In this document: positions 52,880-61,948 of the stretch, piece after piece
How positions within the stretch are numbered: the first letter of the stretch is position 1
Layout of the letters: the number at the start of each line of letters is the position of its first letter
DNA from: an uncultured Bacteroidota bacterium
GTDB taxonomy: Bacteria; Bacteroidota; Bacteroidia; Chitinophagales; Chitinophagaceae
DNA length: 63,675 bases
NCBI GenBank assembly: GCA_903851465.1
Contig: CAINOI010000063.1
Location: 1-63,675 of the forward strand
Reading direction: 5' to 3'
Notes under the pieces: model-generated
Database searches by the model: none
Seen by the model: only the letters and a program-made list of their open reading frames with translations
What the model was told of the DNA's origin: nothing
Translations under genes and position numbers: made by a program

Positions 52880-53842
52880 ATGGAATTAGCAAAAAAAGTC
52901 ATTGGTAAAGAATTAGAGCGCTTTGAAATACATTTTAAAGATGCGGTTAAAAGTAGGGTTTCCTTGCTAGACCGAATCATGCAATATATTGTCAAAAGAA
53001 AGGGGAAGCAAATGAGACCTATGTTTGTTTTGCTTTCTGCTAAACTCAATGGTGAAATTAATGACGCAAGTTATCGTGCAGCTTCTTTAGTAGAACTACT
53101 TCATACTGCAACTTTAGTGCATGATGATGTAGTGGATGATGCATTAGAAAGAAGAGGTTTTTTTTCAATCAATGCATTATGGAAAAATAAAATTGCTGTT
53201 TTAGTGGGCGATTATCTTTTATCAAAAGGCTTATTGCTTTCTTTAGAAAATAAGGACTTTGAAATTTTAACCATCCTTTCTGATGCTGTTAAAAAAATGA
53301 GTGAGGGAGAGTTATTGCAAATTGAAAAAACTAGAAATTTAAATTTCGACGAATCTGTTTACTATGAAATTATTTATGGTAAAACAGCCAGCCTTCTTGC
53401 TTCAAGTTGTGCTGCGGGCGCATCCTCTGTCACAAAAGAGCCTGAACAGATTCAGAAGATGAAAGATTTTGGGGAATATGTAGGGATGGCTTTTCAAATT
53501 AAAGACGACTTGTTTGACTATGGCGACGAATTAATTGGTAAGCCAACAGGCAATGATATCAAAGAGAAAAAATTAACCCTCCCATTAATTCACATTTTAC
53601 AAAAATGTAGTCCTGCATTAAAAAAGGAGATTGTTTATATTGTTAAGAATAATAACAACGACAAACGAAAAGTCAAATTCGTCATTGACCATGTAAAGCA
53701 ATTAGGTGGTATTGAATATGCACATAACAAAATGATTGAATACAGAGACAAAGCCTTGGTTGTTCTTCATAGTTTCCCTCCATCTATGACTAGAGACGCG
53801 TTAGAAGAATTAGTTCGCTACACAACCGATAGAAAATATTAA
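52880..53842 (+). CDS. Polyprenyl synthetase (trans-isoprenyl diphosphate synthase)
   Basis: 320 residues. Elongates allylic diphosphates with isopentenyl diphosphate. First Asp-rich motif DDVVDDALERRG near residue 75, second KDDLFDYGDE near 210, and KGKQMRPMFVLLSA near 45. Length suggests a medium- or long-chain product such as the octaprenyl side chain of menaquinone. The stop overlaps the recJ start (TAATG). Confidence 0.93.
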   Translation: MELAKKVIGKELERFEIHFKDAVKSRVSLLDRIMQYIVKRKGKQMRPMFVLLSAKLNGEINDASYRAASLVELLHTATLVHDDVVDDALERRGFFSINALWKNKIAVLVGDYLLSKGLLLSLENKDFEILTILSDAVKKMSEGELLQIEKTRNLNFDESVYYEIIYGKTASLLASSCAAGASSVTKEPEQIQKMKDFGEYVGMAFQIKDDLFDYGDELIGKPTGNDIKEKKLTLPLIHILQKCSPALKKEIVYIVKNNNNDKRKVKFVIDHVKQLGGIEYAHNKMIEYRDKALVVLHSFPPSMTRDALEELVRYTTDRKY

Positions 53843-55545
53843 TGGAAAAACGCTGGAATATATTGGAAGCCAATTCGGCTAAAGTGGCTGGGCTTCAGGC
53901 TGCACTTAAAATACATCCCATTTTATGTGAATTATTGGTTCAAAGAGGCATTGAAGACTTTGATAAAGCAAAGCAATTTTTTAGGCCCTCTTTAAGCGAC
54001 CTTCATGATCCATGGCTAATGAAAGACATGGATAAAGCTGTCACAAGAATTACGAAAGCCTTTGATCAAAATGAATCCATTATGGTCTTTGGCGATTATG
54101 ATGTAGATGGTACTACTTCAGTGGCCACATTATACCAATTTTTAAAAGACATTCACCCGACGATTGATTTTTATATACCGCATCGTTACAGAGAAGGATA
54201 TGGCGTATCAAAAATGGGCATCGATCATGCAAAAGCGACAGGAATAAGTTTAATCATATCGGTGGATTGTGGTATTAAATCAACAGCATTAATCACCTAC
54301 GCAAAAGAGTTAGGGATTGATTTTATCATTTGCGACCACCATCTACCTGATCCAGTTTTACCTCCAGCTATAGCCATTTTAAACGCGAAGCAAATTGATT
54401 GCGGTTATCCCTATAAAGAATTATGTGGATGTGGCGTGGTCTTTAAATTGATTACCGCATTGGCGAAAACCTATCATTTACCCGATTCAAGTTACCTGCA
54501 ATATATAGACCTTGTCGCAACAGCCATTGCTGCAGATATTGTGCCGCTTACCGATGAGAATAGAACGATGGCCTTTTTTGGTTTGGAGAAAGTGAATGAA
54601 AATCCAAGTCATGGTATATTGGCTTTATTGACATTAGCAAAACAAAATAGCCCAATCAGAATTAGCAATTTAGTTTTTGCTGTTGCTCCAAGAATCAATG
54701 CAGCAGGCAGAATGGATGATGCTAAAAAAGCGGTGCAACTTTTTATTGAAAAAGCATATCAAGGTGCTTTAGATGTGGCCTCCCTTTTACAACAAGATAA
54801 TTTAGACAGAAGAGAAGCAGATAGTAGTATTTCTGAAGAAGCCTTCGCTGAAATCGAGAACGACCCGGCACATTTAAATAAAAAATCTACCGTGGTATTT
54901 CAACCCCATTGGCATAAAGGCGTGGTGGGTATTGTTGCGAGCAGATTGATTGAAAAACATTATAAGCCTACCATTGTACTTACTCAAAATGGCGATATTG
55001 TTTCGGGGAGTGCAAGAAGTGTGCAAGGTTTTAATTTATATGAAGCTTTGCATGCTTGCCGTGAATATTTGTTAGGGTATGGTGGACATTTTGCTGCCGC
55101 AGGCATGACCTTGAATATTGATCAATTGGAAGCCTTTAAAGAAGCGTTTGAAAAAGCAGTAGCTGAAAGAATCACACCCGACCAGATGGTGCCAGAAATC
55201 TCTATCAATGCTCTGCTTCCTTTGGATCAAATTAGCATGCAATTTTTTCAAATCATTGCGCAAATGGAACCTTTTGGGCCAGACAATATGCGCCCTATTT
55301 TTATAGCGAAAAATGTAAGAGATACAGGTTATTCAAAATTGGTGAAAGAAGCACATATTAGCTTCAACCTAACACAAGGAAACAATAGTGTAAGAGGAAT
55401 TGGTTATAATATGCCAGACAAAATTGATATTGTAAAATCAGGCAAGCCCTTTGATGTTGTATTTCAATTGCAATTGAACGAATGGCAGGGAACACAATCT
55501 ATCCAAATGCAAGTGATAGACCTAAAAGCAACGAGCCCAAATTAA
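53842..55545 (+). CDS. recJ: Single-stranded-DNA-specific exonuclease RecJ
   Basis: 567 residues. 5' to 3' exonuclease used in recombination and mismatch repair. DHH phosphoesterase motifs: VFGDYDVDGTTSVA near residue 75, VDCGIKST, CDHHLPDPVLPP near 165, and LVATAIAADIVPL near 230; the DHHA1 motif SGSARSVQGFNLYEAL and GGHFAAAGMTL follow near 385. The C-terminal OB-like domain is present. Coupled to the polyprenyl synthetase gene by 1 nt overlap. Confidence 0.96.
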   Translation: MEKRWNILEANSAKVAGLQAALKIHPILCELLVQRGIEDFDKAKQFFRPSLSDLHDPWLMKDMDKAVTRITKAFDQNESIMVFGDYDVDGTTSVATLYQFLKDIHPTIDFYIPHRYREGYGVSKMGIDHAKATGISLIISVDCGIKSTALITYAKELGIDFIICDHHLPDPVLPPAIAILNAKQIDCGYPYKELCGCGVVFKLITALAKTYHLPDSSYLQYIDLVATAIAADIVPLTDENRTMAFFGLEKVNENPSHGILALLTLAKQNSPIRISNLVFAVAPRINAAGRMDDAKKAVQLFIEKAYQGALDVASLLQQDNLDRREADSSISEEAFAEIENDPAHLNKKSTVVFQPHWHKGVVGIVASRLIEKHYKPTIVLTQNGDIVSGSARSVQGFNLYEALHACREYLLGYGGHFAAAGMTLNIDQLEAFKEAFEKAVAERITPDQMVPEISINALLPLDQISMQFFQIIAQMEPFGPDNMRPIFIAKNVRDTGYSKLVKEAHISFNLTQGNNSVRGIGYNMPDKIDIVKSGKPFDVVFQLQLNEWQGTQSIQMQVIDLKATSPN

Positions 55546-55562
55546 TGCATTCGGGCTCGTTG
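55529..55562. terminator. 10-bp stem-loop spanning the recJ stop codon
   Basis: CAACGAGCCC (55529-55538) and GGGCTCGTTG (55553-55562) pair perfectly, with the recJ TAA inside the loop. A T run starts only about 10 nt later, so it may act as a terminator or as a 3' stabiliser between convergent recJ and htpG. Confidence 0.55.
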
Positions 55563-55651
55563 ATCTATACTATTTTTTCAAAGTTTATCTTGTTTTAATT
55601 AGAGAAAAGATTATTCCAACCTTAACTAAAACTTTAAAACTTAGTTTGTCT

Positions 55652-57535
55652 TTAGCTTTGACTCGTCAATTCTACAGAACGATTGATAAAGCTTGTTAAC
55701 TCAGCACCTTTTAATAATCCTTGTGACAACAAGGCCAAGTCGGCTAAATTTCTTGCTTGCTTTTGTTGTTTATCAGTATTCGTTTCCTTTAACAATGTTT
55801 GATAAATAGGATGATTGCCATTGATTGTCAAATGCACTTCGTCTGGCATTTGCGCATAAAATGCATTCATTCCTCCGCCACTCATACCAGCCATATCTTT
55901 CATACGACGCATGAACTCAGGTCTTGTAGCAATGACAGGAGCGACGTCTTGGCTCAGGCCTTTCACTTCAACCGTAATGGTTGTTTCTGGAATTTGGAAT
56001 TCAAATAATTTTTTAGCTTGTTCCACTTCTTCTTTAGATAAAACTGAATCTACATTTTCTTGCTTATCAATTAAATTATCTACCACATCGGCATCTACTC
56101 TCACAAATTGAACACCTTCCCATTTCATCTCTACATTATTGATAAAGGCGGCGTCTACCATTGTTTCCAATTTGATTACCTTGTACCCCTTACCTACTGC
56201 GGCTTGGATGAAAGCATCTTGTTGCACCGGATTAGTGGTGTACAATAAAACCTGTTTACCTTCTTTGTTTTTTTGAGTGGCTTCTGTCGTTGTCTTGTAT
56301 TCCTCTAAAGTATAAAACTTACCTGCTTCAGCAGCGTCTTCTAAAATCAAAAACTTATTGCCTTTTTCAAGGAATTTATCGTCAGTGATCATACCATATT
56401 TTACAAACAATCCTAGGCTCTCCCATTTTTCTTCAAAGGCTTTTCTGTCATTGTTGAAAATCTCTTCTAATTTATCAGCTACTTTTTTAGTGATATGCGC
56501 ATTGATCTTTTTTACATTCGGATCACCTTGTAAATAACTTCTACTTACATTCAAAGGAATATCTGGACTATCAATCACTCCATGTAATAACATTAAGAAC
56601 TCTGGTACAATATCTTTTACCTCATCCGTTACAAACACTTGATTGCAATACAATTGGATTTTGTCCTTTTGTATTTCATAGCTTTGTTTGATTCTAGGGA
56701 AGTATAAAATACCTGTTAAGTTAAATGGATAATCCACATTTAAATGGATCCAGAATAAAGGCTTTTCTCCAAAAGGATACAATTCCTTATAAAAATTCTC
56801 ATAATCCTCCTTCGTTAAATCGGCTGGCTTTCTAACCCAGATAGGATTGGTATTATTGATAGGCTTTTCAACTTCTATTGCAGTATCATCAGTACCCTCA
56901 GTTGTTTTAGTTTCAGCAGGCCCTTCATTGGCGTCCTTAAAATAAATGGCTACCGGTAAGAATTTACAGAACCTTTCCAAAATAGATTTTACCCTTGATG
57001 GCTCTAAAAATTCTTTGCTTTCTTCATTGATATGCATTACAATTTTAGTACCTCTATTACTATAATCTACTTCATACAATTCATAACTAGGACTGCCATC
57101 GCAGCTCCAGAAAACACCTGGTGCATCTTTGTGACTCTTAGAATAAATATCTACTTTATCACTCACCATAAATGAGCTATAAAACCCTAAACCAAAATGT
57201 CCAATGATACTAGCATCTTGATACTTAGTTACAAATTCCTCTGCACCACTAAATGCGACTTGGTTGATGTATTTGTCTACTTCTTCGGCAGACATACCAA
57301 TACCATTGTCAATGATAGAAATTGTTTTTTCTTTTGCATCCACAATCACATCCACTCTTAAATCCCCTAACTCCCCTTTCACTTCTCCTTTAGAGCTTAA
57401 TGTTTTTAATTTTTGAGCGGCATCTACTGCATTGCTCACTAATTCACGAACAAAGATTTCGTGGTCACTATAAAGGAACTTTTTAATGATTGGAAAGATG
57501 TTCTCCGTCTGAACTCTTATTTGACCTTTTTGCAT
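55652..57535 (-). CDS. htpG: Molecular chaperone HtpG (Hsp90)
   Basis: 627 residues from the ATG at 57535 (MQKGQIRVQTENIF). GHKL ATPase chaperone. N-terminal ATP-site motifs: ELVSNAVDAAQKL, IIDNGIGMSAEEV, GHFGLGFYSSFMV and GTKIVMHI. Middle and C-terminal dimerisation domains follow; no MEEVD tail, as expected for bacteria. The open frame extends 126 nt upstream (to 57661) but that stretch is not Hsp90-like. Confidence 0.97.
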   Translation of the reverse strand: MQKGQIRVQTENIFPIIKKFLYSDHEIFVRELVSNAVDAAQKLKTLSSKGEVKGELGDLRVDVIVDAKEKTISIIDNGIGMSAEEVDKYINQVAFSGAEEFVTKYQDASIIGHFGLGFYSSFMVSDKVDIYSKSHKDAPGVFWSCDGSPSYELYEVDYSNRGTKIVMHINEESKEFLEPSRVKSILERFCKFLPVAIYFKDANEGPAETKTTEGTDDTAIEVEKPINNTNPIWVRKPADLTKEDYENFYKELYPFGEKPLFWIHLNVDYPFNLTGILYFPRIKQSYEIQKDKIQLYCNQVFVTDEVKDIVPEFLMLLHGVIDSPDIPLNVSRSYLQGDPNVKKINAHITKKVADKLEEIFNNDRKAFEEKWESLGLFVKYGMITDDKFLEKGNKFLILEDAAEAGKFYTLEEYKTTTEATQKNKEGKQVLLYTTNPVQQDAFIQAAVGKGYKVIKLETMVDAAFINNVEMKWEGVQFVRVDADVVDNLIDKQENVDSVLSKEEVEQAKKLFEFQIPETTITVEVKGLSQDVAPVIATRPEFMRRMKDMAGMSGGGMNAFYAQMPDEVHLTINGNHPIYQTLLKETNTDKQQKQARNLADLALLSQGLLKGAELTSFINRSVELTSQS

Positions 57536-57680
57536 AGTTATATCGTTTGGTTCTATTAATGCAAAATAAGGACCAAAGCCAAGCTTCTGCCAAGCTGACA
57601 AGCAACAGGGATAAAATGGGTCGATAACCGTTGATTTTTCAGCCAGGCTGCCCCAGAACAACGCGGATTGGTAAACAAAA

Positions 57681-57696
57681 TGTCATCTGGATGACA
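57681..57696. repeat. 16-bp near-palindrome upstream of htpG
   Basis: TGTCATC, TG, GATGACA: 7-bp arms with a 2-nt centre, about 145 bp upstream of the htpG start and at the edge of the AT-rich island. Possible operator; it is not the CIRCE element. Confidence 0.4.
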
Positions 57697-57829
57697 AAGT
57701 ATTAAAAAATATTTTCATCAGAAATTTTATGGAATTTTATCTAAACACCAGTATGAAATTTTAAAATCTAAAAAGTTATTATAAAGAAAATGAACGAATA
57801 TAATTTAAAAAAAGAATTAGAAAAATAGG

Positions 57830-57854
57830 AAAATACTAAAATTTTTAGTATTTT
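57830..57854. terminator. AT-rich 12-bp hairpin with flanking A and T runs
   Basis: AAAATACTAAAA (57830-57841) and TTTTAGTATTTT (57843-57854) pair perfectly. Only three stem pairs contain G or C (ACT/AGT), so it is weak as a terminator; it could insulate the restriction-modification genes. Confidence 0.35.
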
Positions 57855-58110
57855 TAATCTTAAAAACTTTGGAATATGTTGCTTGAAGATAATAATAGTA
57901 AAATTCCAATAATTTGTTATTCGAAATCTAGGAGAGAATTCACATATACAGAATTTTATTTTTAAGAACTATTTATGTTACACTGAATAAAATAAGGATA
58001 TTTCTAAAAATTATTTATTTAAAAGGAACAAGAAATATTATTTTAAAGAAAATTATAAAAAATTACTCCTGTTTTAGTTAACAGAGTGAATAAAATATTA
58101 AAGACTAAAA

Positions 58111-59472
58111 ATGGCAATGCATAAATTTAATTTTGTTGATTTATTCTCTGGAATTGGTGGATTTAGAATCGCGTTAGAAAAACATGGTGGGTTATGTTTA
58201 GGATTTTCTGAAATAGATAAAAATGCAATTTCAGTTTATAAAAAAAATTTTAAAAATAACCCAGATGAGATAGAATTTGGTAGTATTGAAAAGATCAATA
58301 AAATTCCAATAGATGATATTGATTTAATTGTAGGAGGAGTGCCATGTCAAGCTTGGTCTGTTGCTGGTAAAATGAAGGGATTTGAAGACCCTAGAGGTAA
58401 ATTATGGTTTGATACAATTAGGGTTATAAAAGTCAATAAACCAAAATCGTTTATTTTAGAAAATGTAAAAGGGTTGTCGGATCCACGAAATTTAGAAAGT
58501 TTAAATTTAATTGTAACCGAATTAAAAAATATTGGTTATGAGGTGTTTCATAAAGTTTTAAATTCTTACGATTTTGGTTTACCTCAAAATAGAGATAGAA
58601 TTTTTATAGTTGGGTTTAGAAAGAATATTAAATTAAATCAAGAGTTTAAGTATCCAGAGCCATTAAACAACAACCCAATTTTATTTAAATTTTTAGATTT
58701 CGGCCTAAAAAATAATTTTCTTAAAGAAAGAATTAAAATAAAAAGTACTGAAATTTTTGGGAATAAAATCCCTGTAGGAAGAAATAGATTTCAAACTGAT
58801 GAAAGTTTAAATGATTTTTTTGTTTTCTGTGACACTAGAGATGGTCATACAACAATACATAGTTGGGATTTAATTAATACAACAAAATTTGAAAAACAAA
58901 TTTGTTTAACGCTATTGAAAAATAGAAGAAAAAAGATTTATGGCACGCAAGATGGAAATCCTTTATCATTAAAAAATTTGAAAGCGCTTCTAAATAATAT
59001 AACTCTAAAAGATTTAGAAGGTTTAGTGAAAAAAAATATTTTGAAAGAAATAAAAGGAAAAGGATATGACTTTGTAAATTCTAAGAATTCTTCAGGTATA
59101 AATGGCATTTATAGAATTTACTTGCCTAACTCTAAGGTGTTTTCTACATTAACAGCAACTGGCACTAAAGATATGATTTCAACAATTGAAATCAGCTCAG
59201 ATAATGTGGTTGATTATAAAGCCAAATTTTTAAAAGAAATTTACAAAAAGGGTAAATTTAGAGAGATAACATCAAGAGAATCTGCAAATTTACAGGGTTT
59301 TCCTAAAGACTATAAACTCCATAGCGACGAAAGAATTGCAAAAAAACAATTGGGAAATGCTGTTTCAACTAATGTAATTTACTATCTTGCAAATAACATA
59401 TTAAGAACGGATGTGTTATTAAATCAAGATCATGAATCCAAACGAAAAAAAAATAGTACTAGAAAAATTTAA
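58111..59472 (+). CDS. C5 cytosine DNA methyltransferase (type II modification enzyme)
   Basis: 453 residues. Transfers a methyl group from SAM to C5 of cytosine in a specific DNA site. Motif I DLFSGIGGFRIAL near residue 10, motif IV catalytic GGVPCQAWSVAG near 74-84, motif VI ENV (FILENVKGL) near 118, motif VIII QNRDRIFIVGF near 160. The variable target-recognition region covers about 185-385, and motifs IX-X (RESANLQGFP, KKQLGNAVSTNVIYYLA) are at the C-terminus. Start at MAMHKFN; an ATG two codons later is also possible. Very Lys/Asn/Ile-rich. It overlaps the endonuclease gene by 41 nt. Target sequence unknown. Confidence 0.95.
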   Translation: MAMHKFNFVDLFSGIGGFRIALEKHGGLCLGFSEIDKNAISVYKKNFKNNPDEIEFGSIEKINKIPIDDIDLIVGGVPCQAWSVAGKMKGFEDPRGKLWFDTIRVIKVNKPKSFILENVKGLSDPRNLESLNLIVTELKNIGYEVFHKVLNSYDFGLPQNRDRIFIVGFRKNIKLNQEFKYPEPLNNNPILFKFLDFGLKNNFLKERIKIKSTEIFGNKIPVGRNRFQTDESLNDFFVFCDTRDGHTTIHSWDLINTTKFEKQICLTLLKNRRKKIYGTQDGNPLSLKNLKALLNNITLKDLEGLVKKNILKEIKGKGYDFVNSKNSSGINGIYRIYLPNSKVFSTLTATGTKDMISTIEISSDNVVDYKAKFLKEIYKKGKFREITSRESANLQGFPKDYKLHSDERIAKKQLGNAVSTNVIYYLANNILRTDVLLNQDHESKRKKNSTRKI

Positions 59473-60139
59473 AATTTGGTTTAAAGATACACTGATAGTT
59501 AGTCATGTCGCAAACACAAAAAAACTTGTGGACTTAAAGGAATTTAAAATAAATCCATTTACACATTATTACTTATCAAATTTTTTAGACGGAAATTCAG
59601 ATCCAAAATCTTTAGCTAAAGCATTAGTATATCCAAGGGTTTTAGGAACATCAATGACAACTATTTTTGGTACATTATTCCAAAGTTTTATTACAAAAGT
59701 TTTAGGTGGCTATGGTTCAACAACTAAGGGTATAGATATTGAATTTGTAGACCAAATTGATGGAAGAAAAAAATATTGTCAATTAAAATCTGGTCCAAGT
59801 GCAATAAATAGAGATGATGTAACAACAATTAAAGACCATTTTAAATCAATCAAAAATTTAGCTAGAACAAATGGTTTAGATATTCAAATAAATGATACTG
59901 TTTTTTGTTTGTTATATGGTGAGAAAGATGAAAAAAATGCTTTTATATTAGAACTTGAAAAAGAATATCCAGTTTATATTGGCAAGGAATTCTGGTATAG
60001 GTTTACAGGTGATGAAAATTTTTATAAAGATTTAATACAAGTCACTAATGATTTAGCTAAGGATGTTAATATGAAGTCATTTTTAGATGATATAGTAGAC
60101 AAGGTAAGTTTCAAACTAATAGAAAAATATAATATTTAG
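59432..60139 (+). CDS. Type II restriction endonuclease (EcoO109I/PmeII-like)
   Basis: 235 residues. Cognate nuclease of the overlapping methyltransferase gene. The core GIDIEFVDQIDGRKKYCQLKSGPSAINRDD near residues 100-130 fits a PD-(D/E)xK active site in the variant form D...QLK; the QLKSGPxxINxDD stretch resembles the EcoO109I/PmeII group as I recall it. That group assignment and any cut site (EcoO109I cuts RGGNCCY) need a search. The 41-nt overlap means the nuclease is translated after or together with the methyltransferase. No C-protein gene is seen. Confidence 0.75.
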   Translation: MNPNEKKIVLEKFKIWFKDTLIVSHVANTKKLVDLKEFKINPFTHYYLSNFLDGNSDPKSLAKALVYPRVLGTSMTTIFGTLFQSFITKVLGGYGSTTKGIDIEFVDQIDGRKKYCQLKSGPSAINRDDVTTIKDHFKSIKNLARTNGLDIQINDTVFCLLYGEKDEKNAFILELEKEYPVYIGKEFWYRFTGDENFYKDLIQVTNDLAKDVNMKSFLDDIVDKVSFKLIEKYNI

Positions 60140-60331
60140 TGCTATAAATTAAATTTCTATTGGTGCTTTTTTAGTGTTTGAACATAGCTTTCTTTAATTT
60201 AGAAAACTAAATAACAAGTTGTAAAACATAATATTCTAATTAAAAAAAGCAAGTAAATTAAAATAAGTTAACTATTTACAAATCAATCATTTACAAAACC
60301 CCCGACATGGTCGAAAATCAAGGCAAATACG

Positions 60332-60400
60332 CTGGTTACCCCAAAAGAACCTGGAATGGGGACCAGTTTAGAGGAGGTTATAGTGACCATTTTCCTGTGG
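60332..60400. mobile_element. Possible end remnant of an IS21-like insertion sequence
   Basis: Two related units 24 bp apart (GGGGACCAGTTTA at 60358 and TAGTGACCATTTTC at 60381) resemble the multiple short end repeats of IS21-family elements. The first unit also pairs with CTGGTTACCCC at 60332-60342. No IstA or IstB gene is present. The assignment rests on memory of IS21 ends and is weak. Confidence 0.25.
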
Positions 60401-60446
60401 CACTAATTTTTAAGCCAAATTAGAGTGGAAATCCACTGAAATAGCC

Positions 60447-60454
60447 TACCTTCG
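60447..60454 (+). promoter_or_regulatory. -7-like box (TACCTTCG) for the rpsF operon
   Basis: One mismatch to TAnnTTTG. The leader of about 80 nt to the ATG at 60540 contains a hairpin AATCTG-TTTTGG-CAGATT at 60463-60480, which could take part in ribosomal-protein autoregulation. Confidence 0.5.
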
Positions 60455-60539
60455 CCCTCCCAAATCTGTTTTGGCAGATTCATTCTGAACAAGGATGTCC
60501 ACTGGGAAAAACCAATTATTTAACCAAAAAATTCAAGTA

Positions 60540-60893
60540 ATGAACAATTACGAATTAATGGTGATTTTTACACCGGTATTATCTGAAGAAGATTTTAAAT
60601 CTGCTCAGAAAAAATACCAAGATCTCATCAAAGAAAATGGTGGAGATACTGTAGCCTCAAATCCTTGGGGTTTAAAATCACTTGCTTATCCTATCGATAA
60701 GAAAACAACAGGCATCTACTGGATCTTAGAATTCACAGGACCTGCAACAATCAACGAGAAATTGAAAATTCAATTCTTACGTGACGAGCAAATTATGCGT
60801 CACATGATTACAAGACTTGACAAGTACGCAGTTGAGTACAACCACATTAAGAGAAACGGCGGTTTCCCTGTTCACAAAGCACTAGAGGCTTAA
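60540..60893 (+). CDS. rpsF: 30S ribosomal protein S6
   Basis: 117 residues from the ATG at 60540 (MNNYELMVIF). Binds 16S rRNA together with S18. Family features: NYELMVIFTPVLSE at the start, GLKSLAYPIDKKTTGIYWILEF near 40-60 and a short basic C-terminal tail. The open frame extends upstream to 60495 but the leader is not protein-like. First gene of the S6-S18-L9 operon. Confidence 0.97.
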   Translation: MNNYELMVIFTPVLSEEDFKSAQKKYQDLIKENGGDTVASNPWGLKSLAYPIDKKTTGIYWILEFTGPATINEKLKIQFLRDEQIMRHMITRLDKYAVEYNHIKRNGGFPVHKALEA

Positions 60894-60909
60894 TTAAATT
60901 TTTACCAAC

Positions 60910-61173
60910 ATGGCAAAGAATGAAATCAAATACCTTACTGCGATCAAACAGGAAAAACCAAAGAAGAAATTCTGTCGTTTTAAAAAGTATGGTATCAAGT
61001 ATGTAGATTACAAAGACATCGAATTCTTAAAGAAGTTCATTAACGAACAAGGTAAAATGTTACCACGTCGTTTAAGTGGAAACTCACTTAAATACCAACG
61101 TAAGGTAGCTGACGCTGTTAAAAAAGCACGTCAAATGTCCTTGTTACCATATGTAACAGATTTATTGAAATAA
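60910..61173 (+). CDS. rpsR: 30S ribosomal protein S18
   Basis: 87 residues. Contains [56 protein letters not shown] in the standard order for S18, including the conserved RRxTGxxxxxQRxxxxxIKRAR-type region. Begins 16 nt after rpsF. Confidence 0.98.
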   Translation: MAKNEIKYLTAIKQEKPKKKFCRFKKYGIKYVDYKDIEFLKKFINEQGKMLPRRLSGNSLKYQRKVADAVKKARQMSLLPYVTDLLK

Positions 61174-61277
61174 AACAATTAGTCAACCATCCCTAATCTC
61201 GCGATGCAATAACATCAAGGCGAGTGACAGTCATAAATAAAATTATCACTGGGCTCTTGGGAACTAAAAAAACAATT

Positions 61278-61727
61278 ATGCAAGTAATTTTAATTAAAGA
61301 CGTAGACAATTTAGGTGGAAAAGATGAGTTAGTAAATGTAAAAAACGGATACGCTCGTAATTTCTTATTCCCAACTAAACATGCAGTAGAAGCGATCCCT
61401 TCAAACTTAAAACAATTGGAAGAGCGTTTGAAAGTGAAGGCGAAGAAAGAAGCTGTGATGTTAGCTGAGATCACTAAAGTAATTTCTGTGTTAACTGCTA
61501 GTCCTGTTAAATTAACAGCTAAGACTGGTGCGAACAACAAAATATTTGGTAGTGTAACTTCTATTCAGGTAACTGCTGCAATCCGTGATCAAAAAGGTTA
61601 TGAAATTGACAGAAGAAGAATCACTGTTCAAGACGAGATTAAAGAACTAGGTACTTATAAAGCAACGATTGATTTCGGGAACGGTCAAACAACTGAAATC
61701 GATATCGAAATTAATGCTGAAGCTTAA
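61278..61727 (+). CDS. rplI: 50S ribosomal protein L9
   Basis: 149 residues from the ATG at 61278 (MQVILIKDVDNLGGKDELV). The N-terminal domain has NLGGKDELVNVKNGYARNFLFP, the long connecting helix follows, and the C-terminal rRNA-binding domain ends in IDIEINAEA. About 100 nt separate it from rpsR; a strong terminator follows. Confidence 0.98.
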   Translation: MQVILIKDVDNLGGKDELVNVKNGYARNFLFPTKHAVEAIPSNLKQLEERLKVKAKKEAVMLAEITKVISVLTASPVKLTAKTGANNKIFGSVTSIQVTAAIRDQKGYEIDRRRITVQDEIKELGTYKATIDFGNGQTTEIDIEINAEA

Positions 61728-61770
61728 TTCAAAGACACAAGATTGATCCTTCAAAAGGTCAATTTACCTC

Positions 61771-61815
61771 AAAAAAGCCTTTCTGATACTTCAGAAAGGC
61801 TTTTTTGTTAGTTTT
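61771..61815 (+). terminator. Rho-independent terminator of the rpsF-rpsR-rplI operon
   Basis: AAAAAAGCCTTTCTGA (61771-61786), loop TACT, TCAGAAAGGCTTTTTT (61791-61806): a perfect 16-bp stem ending in a T run. Confidence 0.95.
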
Positions 61816-61881
61816 TTGACAATTTATAATCATAATTAATTTAATTAACATTAGAAAATGTATTTGTGTATAAAATATACC

Positions 61882-61889
61882 TATCTTCG
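61882..61889 (+). promoter_or_regulatory. -7-like box (TATCTTCG) for the RRM gene
   Basis: One mismatch to TAnnTTTG, about 59 nt before the ATG at 61949. A TTTG that could serve as the -33 element lies at 61863. Confidence 0.5.
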
Positions 61890-61895
61890 TATGGT

Positions 61896-61921
61896 CCGAA
61901 AGAGCGATTTTGCTCAATCGG
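61896..61921 (+). promoter_or_regulatory. 5' leader hairpin of the RRM gene
   Basis: CCGA/TCGG and GAGC/GCTC pair around a 6-nt loop GATTTT, separated by a symmetric AA/AA internal loop. It sits in the leader right after the expected transcription start and could be a temperature- or RRM-responsive control element. Confidence 0.4.
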
Positions 61922-61948
61922 TATTTAGATCACTTAATTTTAAAGAAC

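Larger units (their letters stand above)
57536..58110. other. Noncoding region between htpG and the DNA methyltransferase gene
   Basis: The first about 130 bases have host-like composition; beyond about 57690 the sequence is extremely AT-rich. Visible elements: a palindrome TGTCATCTGGATGACA at 57681-57696, a 12-codon open frame at 57793-57831 (MNEYNLKKELEK) that may be a gene remnant, and an AT-rich hairpin at 57830-57854. No full gene, tRNA or clear promoter was found. Confidence 0.6.
57700..60300. mobile_element. AT-rich island carrying a type II restriction-modification system
   Basis: Base composition falls sharply compared with both flanks (several 60-base lines have 10-17 G+C), codon use shifts to AAA/ATT/TTA, and the two genes form a self-contained restriction-modification pair placed between htpG and the ribosomal protein operon. 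No integrase, transposase or flanking direct repeat was identified. Boundaries are approximate and acquisition by transfer is inference. Confidence 0.6.
60140..60539. other. Noncoding region between the restriction enzyme gene and rpsF
   Basis: The first about 160 bases are AT-rich like the island and show no gene. From about 60300 the composition returns to host level, and a segment resembling IS21-type end repeats (60349-60400) appears. A small hairpin AGTGG-AAAT-CCACT is at 60424-60437. The rpsF promoter box and leader complete the region. Confidence 0.6.

Noticed and set aside
57536..57661. Upstream extension of htpG by 42 codons
   Set aside because: Not Hsp90-like; the normal N-terminus begins at the ATG at 57535.
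60140..60176. Possible terminator after the restriction enzyme gene (GTGCT ... GGTGCTTTTTTA)
   Set aside because: The GTGC segments are direct rather than inverted, so no stable stem forms.
60455..60539. Known S6:S18 leader RNA motif before rpsF
   Set aside because: A hairpin is present, but I could not match it to the published consensus by eye; a covariance-model search would decide.
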